Shown piece by piece: positions 1 to 5,272 of a stretch of 6,189 nt of DNA. This stretch comes from Candidatus Brevibacterium intestinigallinarum (GTDB taxonomy: Bacteria > Actinomycetota > Actinomycetes > Actinomycetales > Brevibacteriaceae): contig DWZY01000246.1 of assembly GCA_019117325.1 (NCBI GenBank), positions 1 to 6,189 of the forward strand. The letters run 5' to 3'. How positions within the stretch are numbered: the stretch's first letter is position 1; every line of letters begins with the position of its first letter. A model generated the notes under the pieces. It made no database searches. It saw only the letters and a list, made by a program, of their open reading frames with translations, and was not told the DNA's origin. Position numbers and translations under genes: made by a program.

Positions 1-207
1 ACTAAAAAGCTTTAGCTACAAAATTGTTGAGATCCCAGCAAATAAAAAAGCTGGCATCATCAAATAAACAAACACGCTATTGAGTTCTCAAAGAACAGAC
101 ACACAAACCGCTCACACCACAACCCCACACACAGAGTGCAGGACACATGCAGCGCTCACCGAGAAGTGCTCACCATATTCTGTCACGATGCCCCGGAGGG
201 CCTCGTA
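1..207 (-). promoter_or_regulatory. Pre-16S rRNA leader (5' external transcribed spacer) of an rRNA operon
   Basis: Read on the minus strand, this stretch has the look of an actinobacterial rRNA leader. It becomes AT-rich toward position 1, contains the conserved GTTCTTTGAGAAC hairpin (84-96) and then a CCAGC/GCTGG stem (35-39 with 50-54) around an A/T-only 10-base loop. Leaders of this kind end only a few bases before the mature 16S 5' end, so the 16S gene should begin just past position 1, outside the window. No 16S sequence is visible here. The hairpins are expected to serve antitermination and precursor processing. A short open frame on the plus strand (136-369) crosses this stretch but has no ribosome site or recognisable protein content, so I do not call it. 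The identification is from recognition, not alignment. Confidence 0.8.
78..97 (-). promoter_or_regulatory. boxA-like rRNA antitermination element
   Basis: The minus-strand sequence contains GTTCTTTGAGAAC (84-96), a 5-bp stem (GTTCT/AGAAC) around TTG, followed by TCAATA. This element is very widely conserved upstream of actinobacterial 16S genes and is usually described as the boxA or nut-like site for Nus-factor antitermination. It is the main anchor for calling the left edge an rRNA leader. Confidence 0.75.
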
Positions 208-236
208 AGTCTATCACTCAGACTTCCCGCCTGCAA
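208..236 (-). promoter_or_regulatory. Candidate rRNA promoter, proximal
   Basis: On the minus strand a TTGCAG -35 box (231-236) is followed by exactly 17 bp and a TAGACT -10 box (208-213). Both fit the housekeeping sigma-factor consensus of actinobacteria, and a GC-rich discriminator-like stretch follows, as is common for growth-rate-controlled rRNA promoters. It is the nearest of three similar elements to the boxA site. Transcription would start near position 200. Confidence 0.55.
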
Positions 237-325
237 ACCGGCTCGCCGCCCGTCTGCCAGATGTTCATCTGATCGTCGCCGCGCGCCCCAGACCGTGGCC
301 TGTTCGCTCCGAGCGACGAGGATCA

Positions 326-354
326 ACGTTAGGCGATCCGATCGTGAAGCGCAA
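326..354 (-). promoter_or_regulatory. Candidate rRNA promoter, middle
   Basis: On the minus strand TTGCGC (349-354) and TAACGT (326-331) are separated by 17 bp. The -10 box keeps the three most conserved bases (TA...T). It shares the TTGC start of its -35 box with the promoters on either side, which supports a tandem array. Sequence-only prediction. Confidence 0.5.
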
Positions 355-512
355 GTCGCACATCCGTGATCTTTCGTCTCCCGCTGCCGGCTGAGATCAG
401 CTCGGCGTCAGATCCGGCTGCCTTCGTGATTGGGGCGCTTTACCGCTGTGACCTGGGATTTCTCCCGATCCTCGCTGTCGTGCGCCCGTTTCCGGTGAAG
501 GCAACGAGGAAT

Positions 513-542
513 AATCTAAGCCCGCGGAGCCGTCGCAGGCAA
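513..542 (-). promoter_or_regulatory. Candidate rRNA promoter, distal
   Basis: On the minus strand TTGCCT (537-542) and TAGATT (513-518) are separated by 18 bp. It begins only 23 bp past the stop codon of the SRAP gene on the same strand, so rRNA control appears to start right where that gene ends. No clear terminator separates the two. Confidence 0.45.
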
Positions 543-565
543 ATCGAATCAGCGTGATCCGCGCC

Positions 566-1324
566 TCACTCCGAACGGCGACCGCCGAGCACCTCTCCCA
601 GGGGCTCAGCGAGCTGTGCGCCCTGATTCCGCACGTTCCCGACAGCGGTACCCACACGGACGCGCTCGACTGCATTCGGGTCGAAGGTTTCCAGCACGTG
701 ATCGAGGACGCCGGCTGCGTGGTCGGCGTCGCCATCGGGCGCGATCCACTCGCTGATGGTTGCCGTCTCGAGCATGACCGGCATCCTGTCGTGGACCTCG
801 GCCAGGTGCCCGCGCGCCTCCGTCGTGAGGATGGTTGTGCTCACCAGCCAGCCCGAGGCCATCGTCGGATCGTCCCCGCCGGCGGCGCGCTCCTCATCCG
901 TGAGCTGCTTGAACTCGTAGAGGCCGGCCATGAAGAGGACGTCGCGATCAGCCGACCGCATCATCCAGGGTTCCTTGCCGTCGGCCCCCACCGTCCACTC
1001 GTAGTAGGCGGACACCGGTATCACCGCTCGCTGCCGTGCGAAGGACGAGCGGAACATAGGCTTCGTCCGCACCGTCTCCGATCGTGCGTTGAAGGCGCGG
1101 AAACCGATCCGGACGTCCTTCGCCCAGCCCGGCACCAGTCCCCAGCGCGCCGGTTCGAGGCGCCTCGTCAGCGTTCCGTCCGCATCCGGTCGATCGACGA
1201 TGATCGGCAGAGTGCCGCCCGGCGGCACGTTGTACAGCTCCCGGTGGACGTAGGCGACATGCTCGATGTCCAGCTCGTCCACCAGATCCGTGGGATCCAG
1301 ACCCATATTGATGCGGCCGCACAT
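566..1324 (-). CDS. SOS response-associated peptidase (SRAP) family protein, YedK/HMCES-like
   Basis: A complete 252-residue SRAP-domain protein. Family members (E. coli YedK, human HMCES) bind abasic sites in single-stranded DNA and cap them through a thiazolidine link to the cysteine at position 2, protecting the lesion during replication; they also show autoproteolytic ability. The start is fixed by this chemistry: the protein must begin MCGR so that Cys2 becomes N-terminal, and I reject a start 12 codons upstream (1360) that would bury it. Visible motifs are MCGRI (1-5), YNVPPG (31-36), RWGLVPGW (60-67), FNARSET with Asn79 (78-84), the YYEW motif with Glu109 (107-110) and HDRMPV with His178 (178-183). 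Cys2, Asn79, Glu109 and His178 match the family's active-site set. Length is near the usual value. The ribosome site is weak (GTGGAA about 12 bases upstream). It diverges from the MarR gene and lies upstream of the rRNA promoters. I see no LexA box. Confidence 0.93.
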   Translation of the reverse strand: MCGRINMGLDPTDLVDELDIEHVAYVHRELYNVPPGGTLPIIVDRPDADGTLTRRLEPARWGLVPGWAKDVRIGFRAFNARSETVRTKPMFRSSFARQRAVIPVSAYYEWTVGADGKEPWMMRSADRDVLFMAGLYEFKQLTDEERAAGGDDPTMASGWLVSTTILTTEARGHLAEVHDRMPVMLETATISEWIAPDGDADHAAGVLDHVLETFDPNAVERVRVGTAVGNVRNQGAQLAEPLGEVLGGRRSE

Positions 1325-1404
1325 GCGTTCGATCATTCCACTTCTATAGACTCTGGCCAATCCCTGCGCCCCAGTGCGCGGGCGACTGCGAAGGAGAGCG
1401 GACG
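1325..1404. promoter_or_regulatory. Divergent intergenic region between the SRAP and marR-type genes
   Basis: This 80-bp gap must hold the start signals of two divergent genes. The only clear structure is a perfect 8-bp palindrome, TCTATAGA (1343-1350), which could supply a -10 box in either direction (TATAGA, or TAGACT at 1347-1352 on the plus strand). I could not find a well-placed -35 box for either strand. AAGGAG (1391-1396), extending to AAGGAGAG (1398), is a strong ribosome site for the plus-strand gene. Confidence 0.35.
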
Positions 1405-1917
1405 GTGAGTGAGGGCCTGGACCCCATCGACGAGTCCCGACGGCAGTGGATGCTGCGCGGCTGGGACGACGCGGCCGAGGGCATGACGCTGGTCATCTCT
1501 GTCATGCGGGTCCATCAGCTGTTCCTCGCTCGCGTCGACCGTGTTCTGCGTCCGCTGTCCCTGACGTTCTCGCGCTATGAGGTGCTGGCACTGCTGTCCT
1601 TCACGCGCCGCGGCAGTCTCCCGATGAACAAGATCACCAAGCGCCTCCAGGTGCACGCGACCTCGACGACCAATTCCGTCGATCGCCTCGAGGCCGCTGG
1701 CCTCGCTCGCCGTCTCCCCCACCCCGAGGACGGACGGACCACGCTGGTCGAGATTACCGAGTCCGGGCGCGAGCTGGTCGCCCGCGCGACAGATGCGCTG
1801 AATTCCCAGGTGTTCCGGCAGGCCGGCCTCGCTCCCGAGCAGGTCCGCGACATGCTTGCGAGTGTCTCCCAGCTGCGCGCCTTCCTGGAGGAATCCACTT
1901 CAGATCCGGCCGGCTGA
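1405..1917 (+). CDS. MarR-family transcriptional regulator
   Basis: A 170-residue winged helix-turn-helix repressor or activator of the MarR family, which acts as a dimer on palindromic DNA and usually responds to a small ligand. The fold is readable: N-terminal dimerisation helices (about 20-50), a helix with LSLTFSRYEVLALLSF (51-66), the DNA-reading helices (about 73-103, including LPMNKITKRLQVHATSTTNS then VDRLEAAGLARR), and the wing with the family's D-x-R motif (Asp109, Arg111) leading into LVEIT. A C-terminal dimerisation helix follows. The start is GTG, chosen because AAGGAGAG ends six bases before it. It lies directly upstream of the valine-type operon, separated by 161 bp that hold a promoter and palindromes, so it is likely to control that operon. 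The ligand is unknown; an acyl-CoA intermediate is a reasonable guess from context only. Confidence 0.9.
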   Translation: MSEGLDPIDESRRQWMLRGWDDAAEGMTLVISVMRVHQLFLARVDRVLRPLSLTFSRYEVLALLSFTRRGSLPMNKITKRLQVHATSTTNSVDRLEAAGLARRLPHPEDGRTTLVEITESGRELVARATDALNSQVFRQAGLAPEQVRDMLASVSQLRAFLEESTSDPAG

Positions 1918-1953
1918 CCGCCTCCGCACATGGCCTTCACCGCCGTGACCTGC

Positions 1954-1975
1954 ATTACTTGGACGTCCTAGCAAT
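1954..1975. promoter_or_regulatory. Candidate MarR operator (22-bp imperfect palindrome)
   Basis: Centred between 1964 and 1965, 9 of 11 base pairs are symmetric. The inner core is GGACGTCC, with outer arms ATTACT on the left and AGCAAT on the right; the mismatched pairs are 1960/1969 and 1957/1972. It overlaps the -35 box and part of the spacer of the operon promoter, which is where a repressor would block RNA polymerase. The size and dyad form suit MarR-family sites. Assignment to the adjacent MarR protein is inference. Confidence 0.5.
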
Positions 1976-1987
1976 TCTGGGTACGAT
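1959..1987 (+). promoter_or_regulatory. Promoter of the acyl-CoA catabolic operon
   Basis: TTGGAC (1959-1964) and TACGAT (1982-1987) are separated by exactly 17 bp, and TACGAT is a good actinobacterial -10 box. Transcription would start near 1994, giving a leader of about 85 bases before the dehydrogenase gene. This leader excludes an upstream TTG start for that gene, because position 1959 lies in the promoter itself. Confidence 0.6.
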
Positions 1988-2026
1988 GTCGCCGAGCACA
2001 CGATGCATCGAGCGCGCCGGGATCGA

Positions 2027-2042
2027 CGGACGGATCCGTCCG
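2027..2042. promoter_or_regulatory. Perfect 16-bp palindrome in the operon 5' leader
   Basis: CGGACGGATCCGTCCG is fully self-complementary about the centre 2034/2035. It lies about 40 bases past the predicted transcription start and 36 bases before the start codon. It could be a second operator that blocks elongation, or a cruciform/dimer-forming site. As RNA it would fold only if a few central bases open as a loop. Its function is not known. Confidence 0.4.
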
Positions 2043-2078
2043 CGCCCGCCCCGCTGGACCCAGGGATCGGAGAACCGC

Positions 2079-3245
2079 ATGTCACGCAGCACCGCGTCGG
2101 TCATTCCGTTCGGACTCACGGAAGAGCAGCAGGAGCTGTTCGCCATGTGCCGGACCTTCGCCGACGAGGAACTCGCCCCCCACGCTCTGGATTGGGACGC
2201 GGAGTCCCACTTCCCGATCGACACGATCAAGCAGACCGCAGAGATGGGGATGGGCGGGATCTACATCGACGAGGAGTACGGCGGTGCCGGACTGGGCCGC
2301 ATGGACGCGGTCCTCGTGTTCGAGGCGCTCTCCACCGGCTGCCCCGCTGTCGCCAGCTACATCTCGATCCACAACATGGTCGCGAAGTGCCTCGAGACCT
2401 TCGCGACGGAGGAGCAGAAGCAGAAGTGGCTGGTCCCCCTGGCCTCCTTCGATCTGCTCTCCAGCTACTGCCTGACGGAGCCGGGCGCGGGATCCGATGC
2501 GGCCGCCCTCAAGACGACCGCCCGCCGCGACGGCAATGACTACATCCTCAACGGCGTCAAGCAGTTCATCTCCGGCGCCGGCAGCACGGACCTCTACCTC
2601 GTCATGGCCCGCACGGGACAGGACGGCGCGCGCGGGATCTCCGCCTTCATCATCGAGGAGGGCACCGAGGGCCTCTCCTTCGGGGCGAACGAGAAGAAGA
2701 TGGGCTGGAAGGCGCAGCCCACTCGCCAGGTGATCATGGACGACGTCCGCGTGCCCGCCGCCAACCGGATCGGTGAGGAGGGCACCGGGTTCAGGATCGC
2801 GATGTCCGGCCTGGACGGCGGCCGCCTCAACATCGGGGCCTCGTCCCTGGGCGGCGCGCAGTCCGCTCTGGAGAAGGCCATCACCTACATGAACGAGCGG
2901 CAGGCGTTCGGCCAGGACCTCACCGGCTTCCAAGCCCTGCGCTTCGAGGTCGCCGACCTCCAGACCCGGCTGGAAGCCGCACGGTCGTTGCTGTGGAGGG
3001 CGGCCTCGGCGTATGACGCTGAGGACCCGGCCACACCGCTGCTGTCCGCCATGGGCAAGCTGACCGCGACGGACACCGGTTTCGAGGTCGCCAACCGCGC
3101 ACTGCAGGTCTTCGGCGGATACGGCTATCTGGCAGAGTACGGAGTGGAGAAGCTGGTGCGTGACCTGCGCGTTCACCAGATCCTCGAGGGAACAAACGAG
3201 ATCATGCGCGTGATCATCTCGCGCAGGAGCACAGGAGTGGGATGA
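2079..3245 (+). CDS. Acyl-CoA dehydrogenase, probable isobutyryl-CoA dehydrogenase
   Basis: A complete 388-residue cytosolic FAD enzyme that would oxidise isobutyryl-CoA to methacrylyl-CoA in valine breakdown, passing electrons to electron-transfer flavoprotein. The family signature CLTEPGAGSDAAA is at 131-143. Other marks are KQFISGAG (161-168), the substrate-side segment WKAQPTRQVIMDD (210-222), FGGYGY (355-360) and the C-terminal HQILEGTNEIMR, whose Glu370 is the expected catalytic base. The wording of these segments, especially LSSYCLTEPGAGSD, QPTR and HQILEGTNEIMR, resembles mammalian ACAD8 and mycobacterial FadE9 more than straight-chain enzymes. The ATG start is supported by GGAGA five bases upstream; a longer reading from 1959 would begin in the promoter. 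Its stop overlaps the next start (ATGA). Other branched or short-chain acyl-CoAs remain possible substrates. Confidence 0.9.
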   Translation: MSRSTASVIPFGLTEEQQELFAMCRTFADEELAPHALDWDAESHFPIDTIKQTAEMGMGGIYIDEEYGGAGLGRMDAVLVFEALSTGCPAVASYISIHNMVAKCLETFATEEQKQKWLVPLASFDLLSSYCLTEPGAGSDAAALKTTARRDGNDYILNGVKQFISGAGSTDLYLVMARTGQDGARGISAFIIEEGTEGLSFGANEKKMGWKAQPTRQVIMDDVRVPAANRIGEEGTGFRIAMSGLDGGRLNIGASSLGGAQSALEKAITYMNERQAFGQDLTGFQALRFEVADLQTRLEAARSLLWRAASAYDAEDPATPLLSAMGKLTATDTGFEVANRALQVFGGYGYLAEYGVEKLVRDLRVHQILEGTNEIMRVIISRRSTGVG

Positions 3246-4297
3246 CGATGTCAGGAACTGGCGACGAGGCCTCAGTCCTCACCAGCGTCGAGGGCGGGCT
3301 GGGCCGCATCGAGCTCAACAAGCCCAAGGCGATCAACGCCCTGTCGGCGGACATGGTGGAGATCATGGCGGGTGCGCTCGCGCAGTGGAAGGACGACCCG
3401 GCCATCACCGCGGTCCTCGTGACGGGGCGCGGCGACCGCGGTCTGTGCGCGGGCGGCGACATCAAGGCGATCCACCGCGCGATCGTCGAGGGCACGTCCG
3501 ACGCGGTCGACTTCTGGGCCGACGAGTACCGCATGAACCACGAGATCGCCCACTACCCCAAGCCGTACATCGCCGTCATGGACGGGATCACGATGGGTGG
3601 CGGCGTGGGGATCTCCGTGCACGGATCGCACCGCATCGTGACGGAGACGTCGAAGGTCGGAATGCCGGAGACCGGGATCGGCCTCTTCCCCGACGTGGGC
3701 GGCACCCACGCACTTGCCCGCATACCCCAGCCGGGCGTGGGAATGCACCTGGCCCTGACCGGCCAGCCGATCGGGGCCGGTGATGCCATCCGCTACGGCC
3801 TCGCGGACACGTTCGTGCCCCGCGAGTCGATCGACGACCTGGCCGCGGCACTGGCCGCCGGCGGCGACGTCGACACGATCATCGCGCAGTTCGCGGGTGA
3901 GCCGCCGGCCTCCCAGCTCGCAGCGGATGAGCCGTGGATCGCCGCCTGCTACACGGGCGACACCGCCGCCGAGGTCGTGGCCGCCCTGCGTGCCCACGAG
4001 GACGAGGCAGCTCGCGCAGCCGGCGATCTCATCGCGACGAAGTCGCCGCTGTCCGTCTCCGTCACCTTCGAGATGATCCGGACCGCGGGCGACATGCCCC
4101 TTGCAGACGTCCTCGAGCGCGACTTCCGGGCGGGCGGCGAGATCAGCGCCCAGCCCGACCTGCGCGAGGGCATCCGCGCGCAGGTCATCGACAAGGACCG
4201 CAATCCGCAGTGGTCGCCCGATGCGCTGGAGAAGGTCGACCCCGCTCTCGTGACGTCCATCCTCACCACCGAGCAGAACCGAAAGGTCTTCGCATGA
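3242..4297 (+). CDS. 3-hydroxyisobutyryl-CoA hydrolase (crotonase superfamily)
   Basis: A complete 351-residue crotonase-fold thioesterase that would release free 3-hydroxyisobutyrate from its CoA ester. It is longer than a plain hydratase, and its C-terminal part carries the hydrolase hallmark of REGIRA (308-313), IDKDR (316-320) and PQW (322-324). Oxyanion-hole segments are GLCAGGDIK (67-75) and MDGITMGGGVGIS (113-125). The motif MPETGIGLFPDVGG (141-154) supplies Glu143 and Asp151, eight residues apart as in human HIBCH (Glu169 and Asp177). The position of the first hydratase glutamate is Gly123, which argues against hydratase activity. The start overlaps the preceding stop; AGGAG lies 4 bases before it. 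A second ATG at 3248 (protein two residues shorter) sits 10 bases from AGGAG and is a possible alternative. Its stop overlaps the next gene, so translational coupling is likely. Confidence 0.9.
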   Translation: MTMSGTGDEASVLTSVEGGLGRIELNKPKAINALSADMVEIMAGALAQWKDDPAITAVLVTGRGDRGLCAGGDIKAIHRAIVEGTSDAVDFWADEYRMNHEIAHYPKPYIAVMDGITMGGGVGISVHGSHRIVTETSKVGMPETGIGLFPDVGGTHALARIPQPGVGMHLALTGQPIGAGDAIRYGLADTFVPRESIDDLAAALAAGGDVDTIIAQFAGEPPASQLAADEPWIAACYTGDTAAEVVAALRAHEDEAARAAGDLIATKSPLSVSVTFEMIRTAGDMPLADVLERDFRAGGEISAQPDLREGIRAQVIDKDRNPQWSPDALEKVDPALVTSILTTEQNRKVFA

Positions 4298-5073
4298 GCA
4301 CCTCTTACCAGACGATCCTCGTCGAGAACGCTGACGGCATCGCGACGATCACCCTCAACCGGCCGGATGCGCTGAATGCGCTCAACCTGCAGGTCCTCGA
4401 GGACGTCACCGCCGCTGCGGCCGCCGCGGACGCGGACGACTCGATCCGCGCGATCATCCTCACCGGCGCGGGCCGCGCCTTCGCTGCGGGCGCGGACATC
4501 AAGGAGATGTCGTCGCTGGACTTCTCGACCGCCTACCGGAAGAACTGGTTCGCGGGCTGGACGAGGCTCACCGACGTCTCGAAGCCCATCATCGCGGCGG
4601 TCAACGGCTTCGCGCTGGGCGGCGGCTGCGAGCTGGCGATGATGGCGGACATCCTCATCGCCTCGGAGAAGGCGAAGTTCGGCCAGCCGGAGATCAACCT
4701 GGGCGTGCTCCCGGGCATGGGCGGTTCGCAGCGGCTCACCCGCGCGATCGGCAAGGCGAAGTCCATGGACCTCTGCCTCACCGGCCGGATGATGGATGCG
4801 GCCGAGGCAGAGCGGTCCGGACTGGTCGCCCGCGTCGTCGAGCACGATTCCCTGCTGGATGAGGCGCGGGAGATCGCTTCGACGATCGCCTCGAAGTCGC
4901 TCATCGCCTCCGCGATGGTGAAGGAAGCGGTCAACGCCGCCTTCGAGACCACGCTGGAGCAGGGGCTGGCCTACGAGCGCCGCCTGTTCCACGCGTCGCT
5001 CGCGACGAACGATCAGACGGAGGGCATGGCCGCATTCGTCGAGAAGCGGACACCCGACTTCACCGATTCCTGA
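4294..5073 (+). CDS. Enoyl-CoA hydratase
   Basis: A complete 259-residue crotonase-fold enzyme that adds water across 2-enoyl-CoA; in this operon the natural substrate would be methacrylyl-CoA. Both catalytic glutamates are present: Glu113 in GGGCELAM and Glu133 in FGQPEINLG, 20 residues apart as in rat mitochondrial hydratase (Glu144 and Glu164). The oxyanion-hole segments are FAAGADIKEM (63-72) and ALGGG (107-111). The sequence closely resembles mitochondrial short-chain hydratase and mycobacterial EchA8, both of broad short-chain specificity. The start is fixed by the ATGA overlap with the previous stop and by GAAAGG seven bases upstream; an open reading extending further upstream lies inside the hydrolase gene in another frame and is a shadow. 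A hairpin terminator follows, making this the last gene of the operon. A role in general beta-oxidation cannot be excluded. Confidence 0.92.
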   Translation: MSTSYQTILVENADGIATITLNRPDALNALNLQVLEDVTAAAAAADADDSIRAIILTGAGRAFAAGADIKEMSSLDFSTAYRKNWFAGWTRLTDVSKPIIAAVNGFALGGGCELAMMADILIASEKAKFGQPEINLGVLPGMGGSQRLTRAIGKAKSMDLCLTGRMMDAAEAERSGLVARVVEHDSLLDEAREIASTIASKSLIASAMVKEAVNAAFETTLEQGLAYERRLFHASLATNDQTEGMAAFVEKRTPDFTDS

Positions 5074-5155
5074 GGGGCAGCCGCCCTCTCGCACGCTTCC
5101 CGCCGCGGTCTCCTGCCCGCCCACTCCCCTGGGCTCGGCCGGAGGTCCGCGGCGG
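5072..5155 (+). terminator. Hairpin terminator region after the operon
   Basis: A strong dyad follows the hydratase gene: CCGCCGCGG (5100-5108) pairs perfectly over nine bases with CCGCGGCGG (5147-5155), and further partial pairing (TCTCC with GGAGG) extends it inward across a mismatch. A smaller GGGC-AGCC-GCCC hairpin (5075-5086) sits just past the stop codon. No T-tract follows, which is common for actinobacterial terminators. It marks the likely end of the three-gene operon. Confidence 0.55.
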
Positions 5156-5186
5156 TTGCGCATCAAGCATTCCCCCGGACCAGAAA

Positions 5187-5236
5187 TACAGTCGACTGTG
5201 ACTGTTCGAGCGTTCGACAACGAGCTACAGTGACAG
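5187..5236 (+). promoter_or_regulatory. Promoter region of the NPD-family gene with GACTGT-type repeats
   Basis: Three hexamers lie side by side: ACAGTC (5188-5193), GACTGT (5194-5199) and GACTGT (5200-5205). The first two form a perfect 12-bp palindrome. Downstream, ACAGTGACAG (5227-5236) is the reverse complement of CTGTGACTGT (5196-5205) at nine of ten positions. TACAGT (5226-5231) is a plausible -10 box inside the second copy; the -35 match is poor (TGTTCG at 17 bp). A direct GTTCGA repeat (5204-5209 and 5212-5217) lies between. An operator for an unidentified regulator is likely but unproven. Confidence 0.4.
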
Positions 5237-5272
5237 AGCACCGTCACCGCAGACGTCTAGACAAGGAGAAGC

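Noticed and set aside
136..557. Two short plus-strand open frames (136-369 and 366-557) in the left region
   Set aside because: They lie opposite the rRNA leader and promoters, lack ribosome sites, have arginine-rich low-information translations and match no family I recognise.
554..1408. 284-codon plus-strand open frame opposite the SRAP gene
   Set aside because: The minus-strand SRAP protein has a full set of family motifs; the plus reading has none and runs into the marR-type start.
1959..2078. N-terminal extension of the acyl-CoA dehydrogenase from a TTG at 1959
   Set aside because: The TTG is the -35 box of the promoter, the extension shows no family similarity, and the ATG at 2079 has a good ribosome site and gives the normal family length.
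2082..3176. Long minus-strand open frame opposite the acyl-CoA dehydrogenase
   Set aside because: GC-rich coding DNA routinely opens the antisense frame; the translation has no motifs and the sense gene is unmistakable.
5204..5217. GTTCGA direct repeat as a possible LexA (SOS) box
   Set aside because: The actinobacterial LexA site needs an inverted pair, TCGAAC with GTTCGA; here both copies point the same way.
3949..5247. 432-codon minus-strand open frame opposite the hydrolase and hydratase genes
   Set aside because: It spans two confident genes, their junction and the terminator; composition is arginine/glycine-rich and it is a codon-bias shadow.
5251..5258. AGACGTCT palindrome near the NPD-family start, with a GACGTC core like the operon dyad
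   Set aside because: GACGTC occurs repeatedly inside genes of this window (GGACGTCC also within the SRAP gene), and the symmetry here stops at 8 bp, so a shared operator is not supported.
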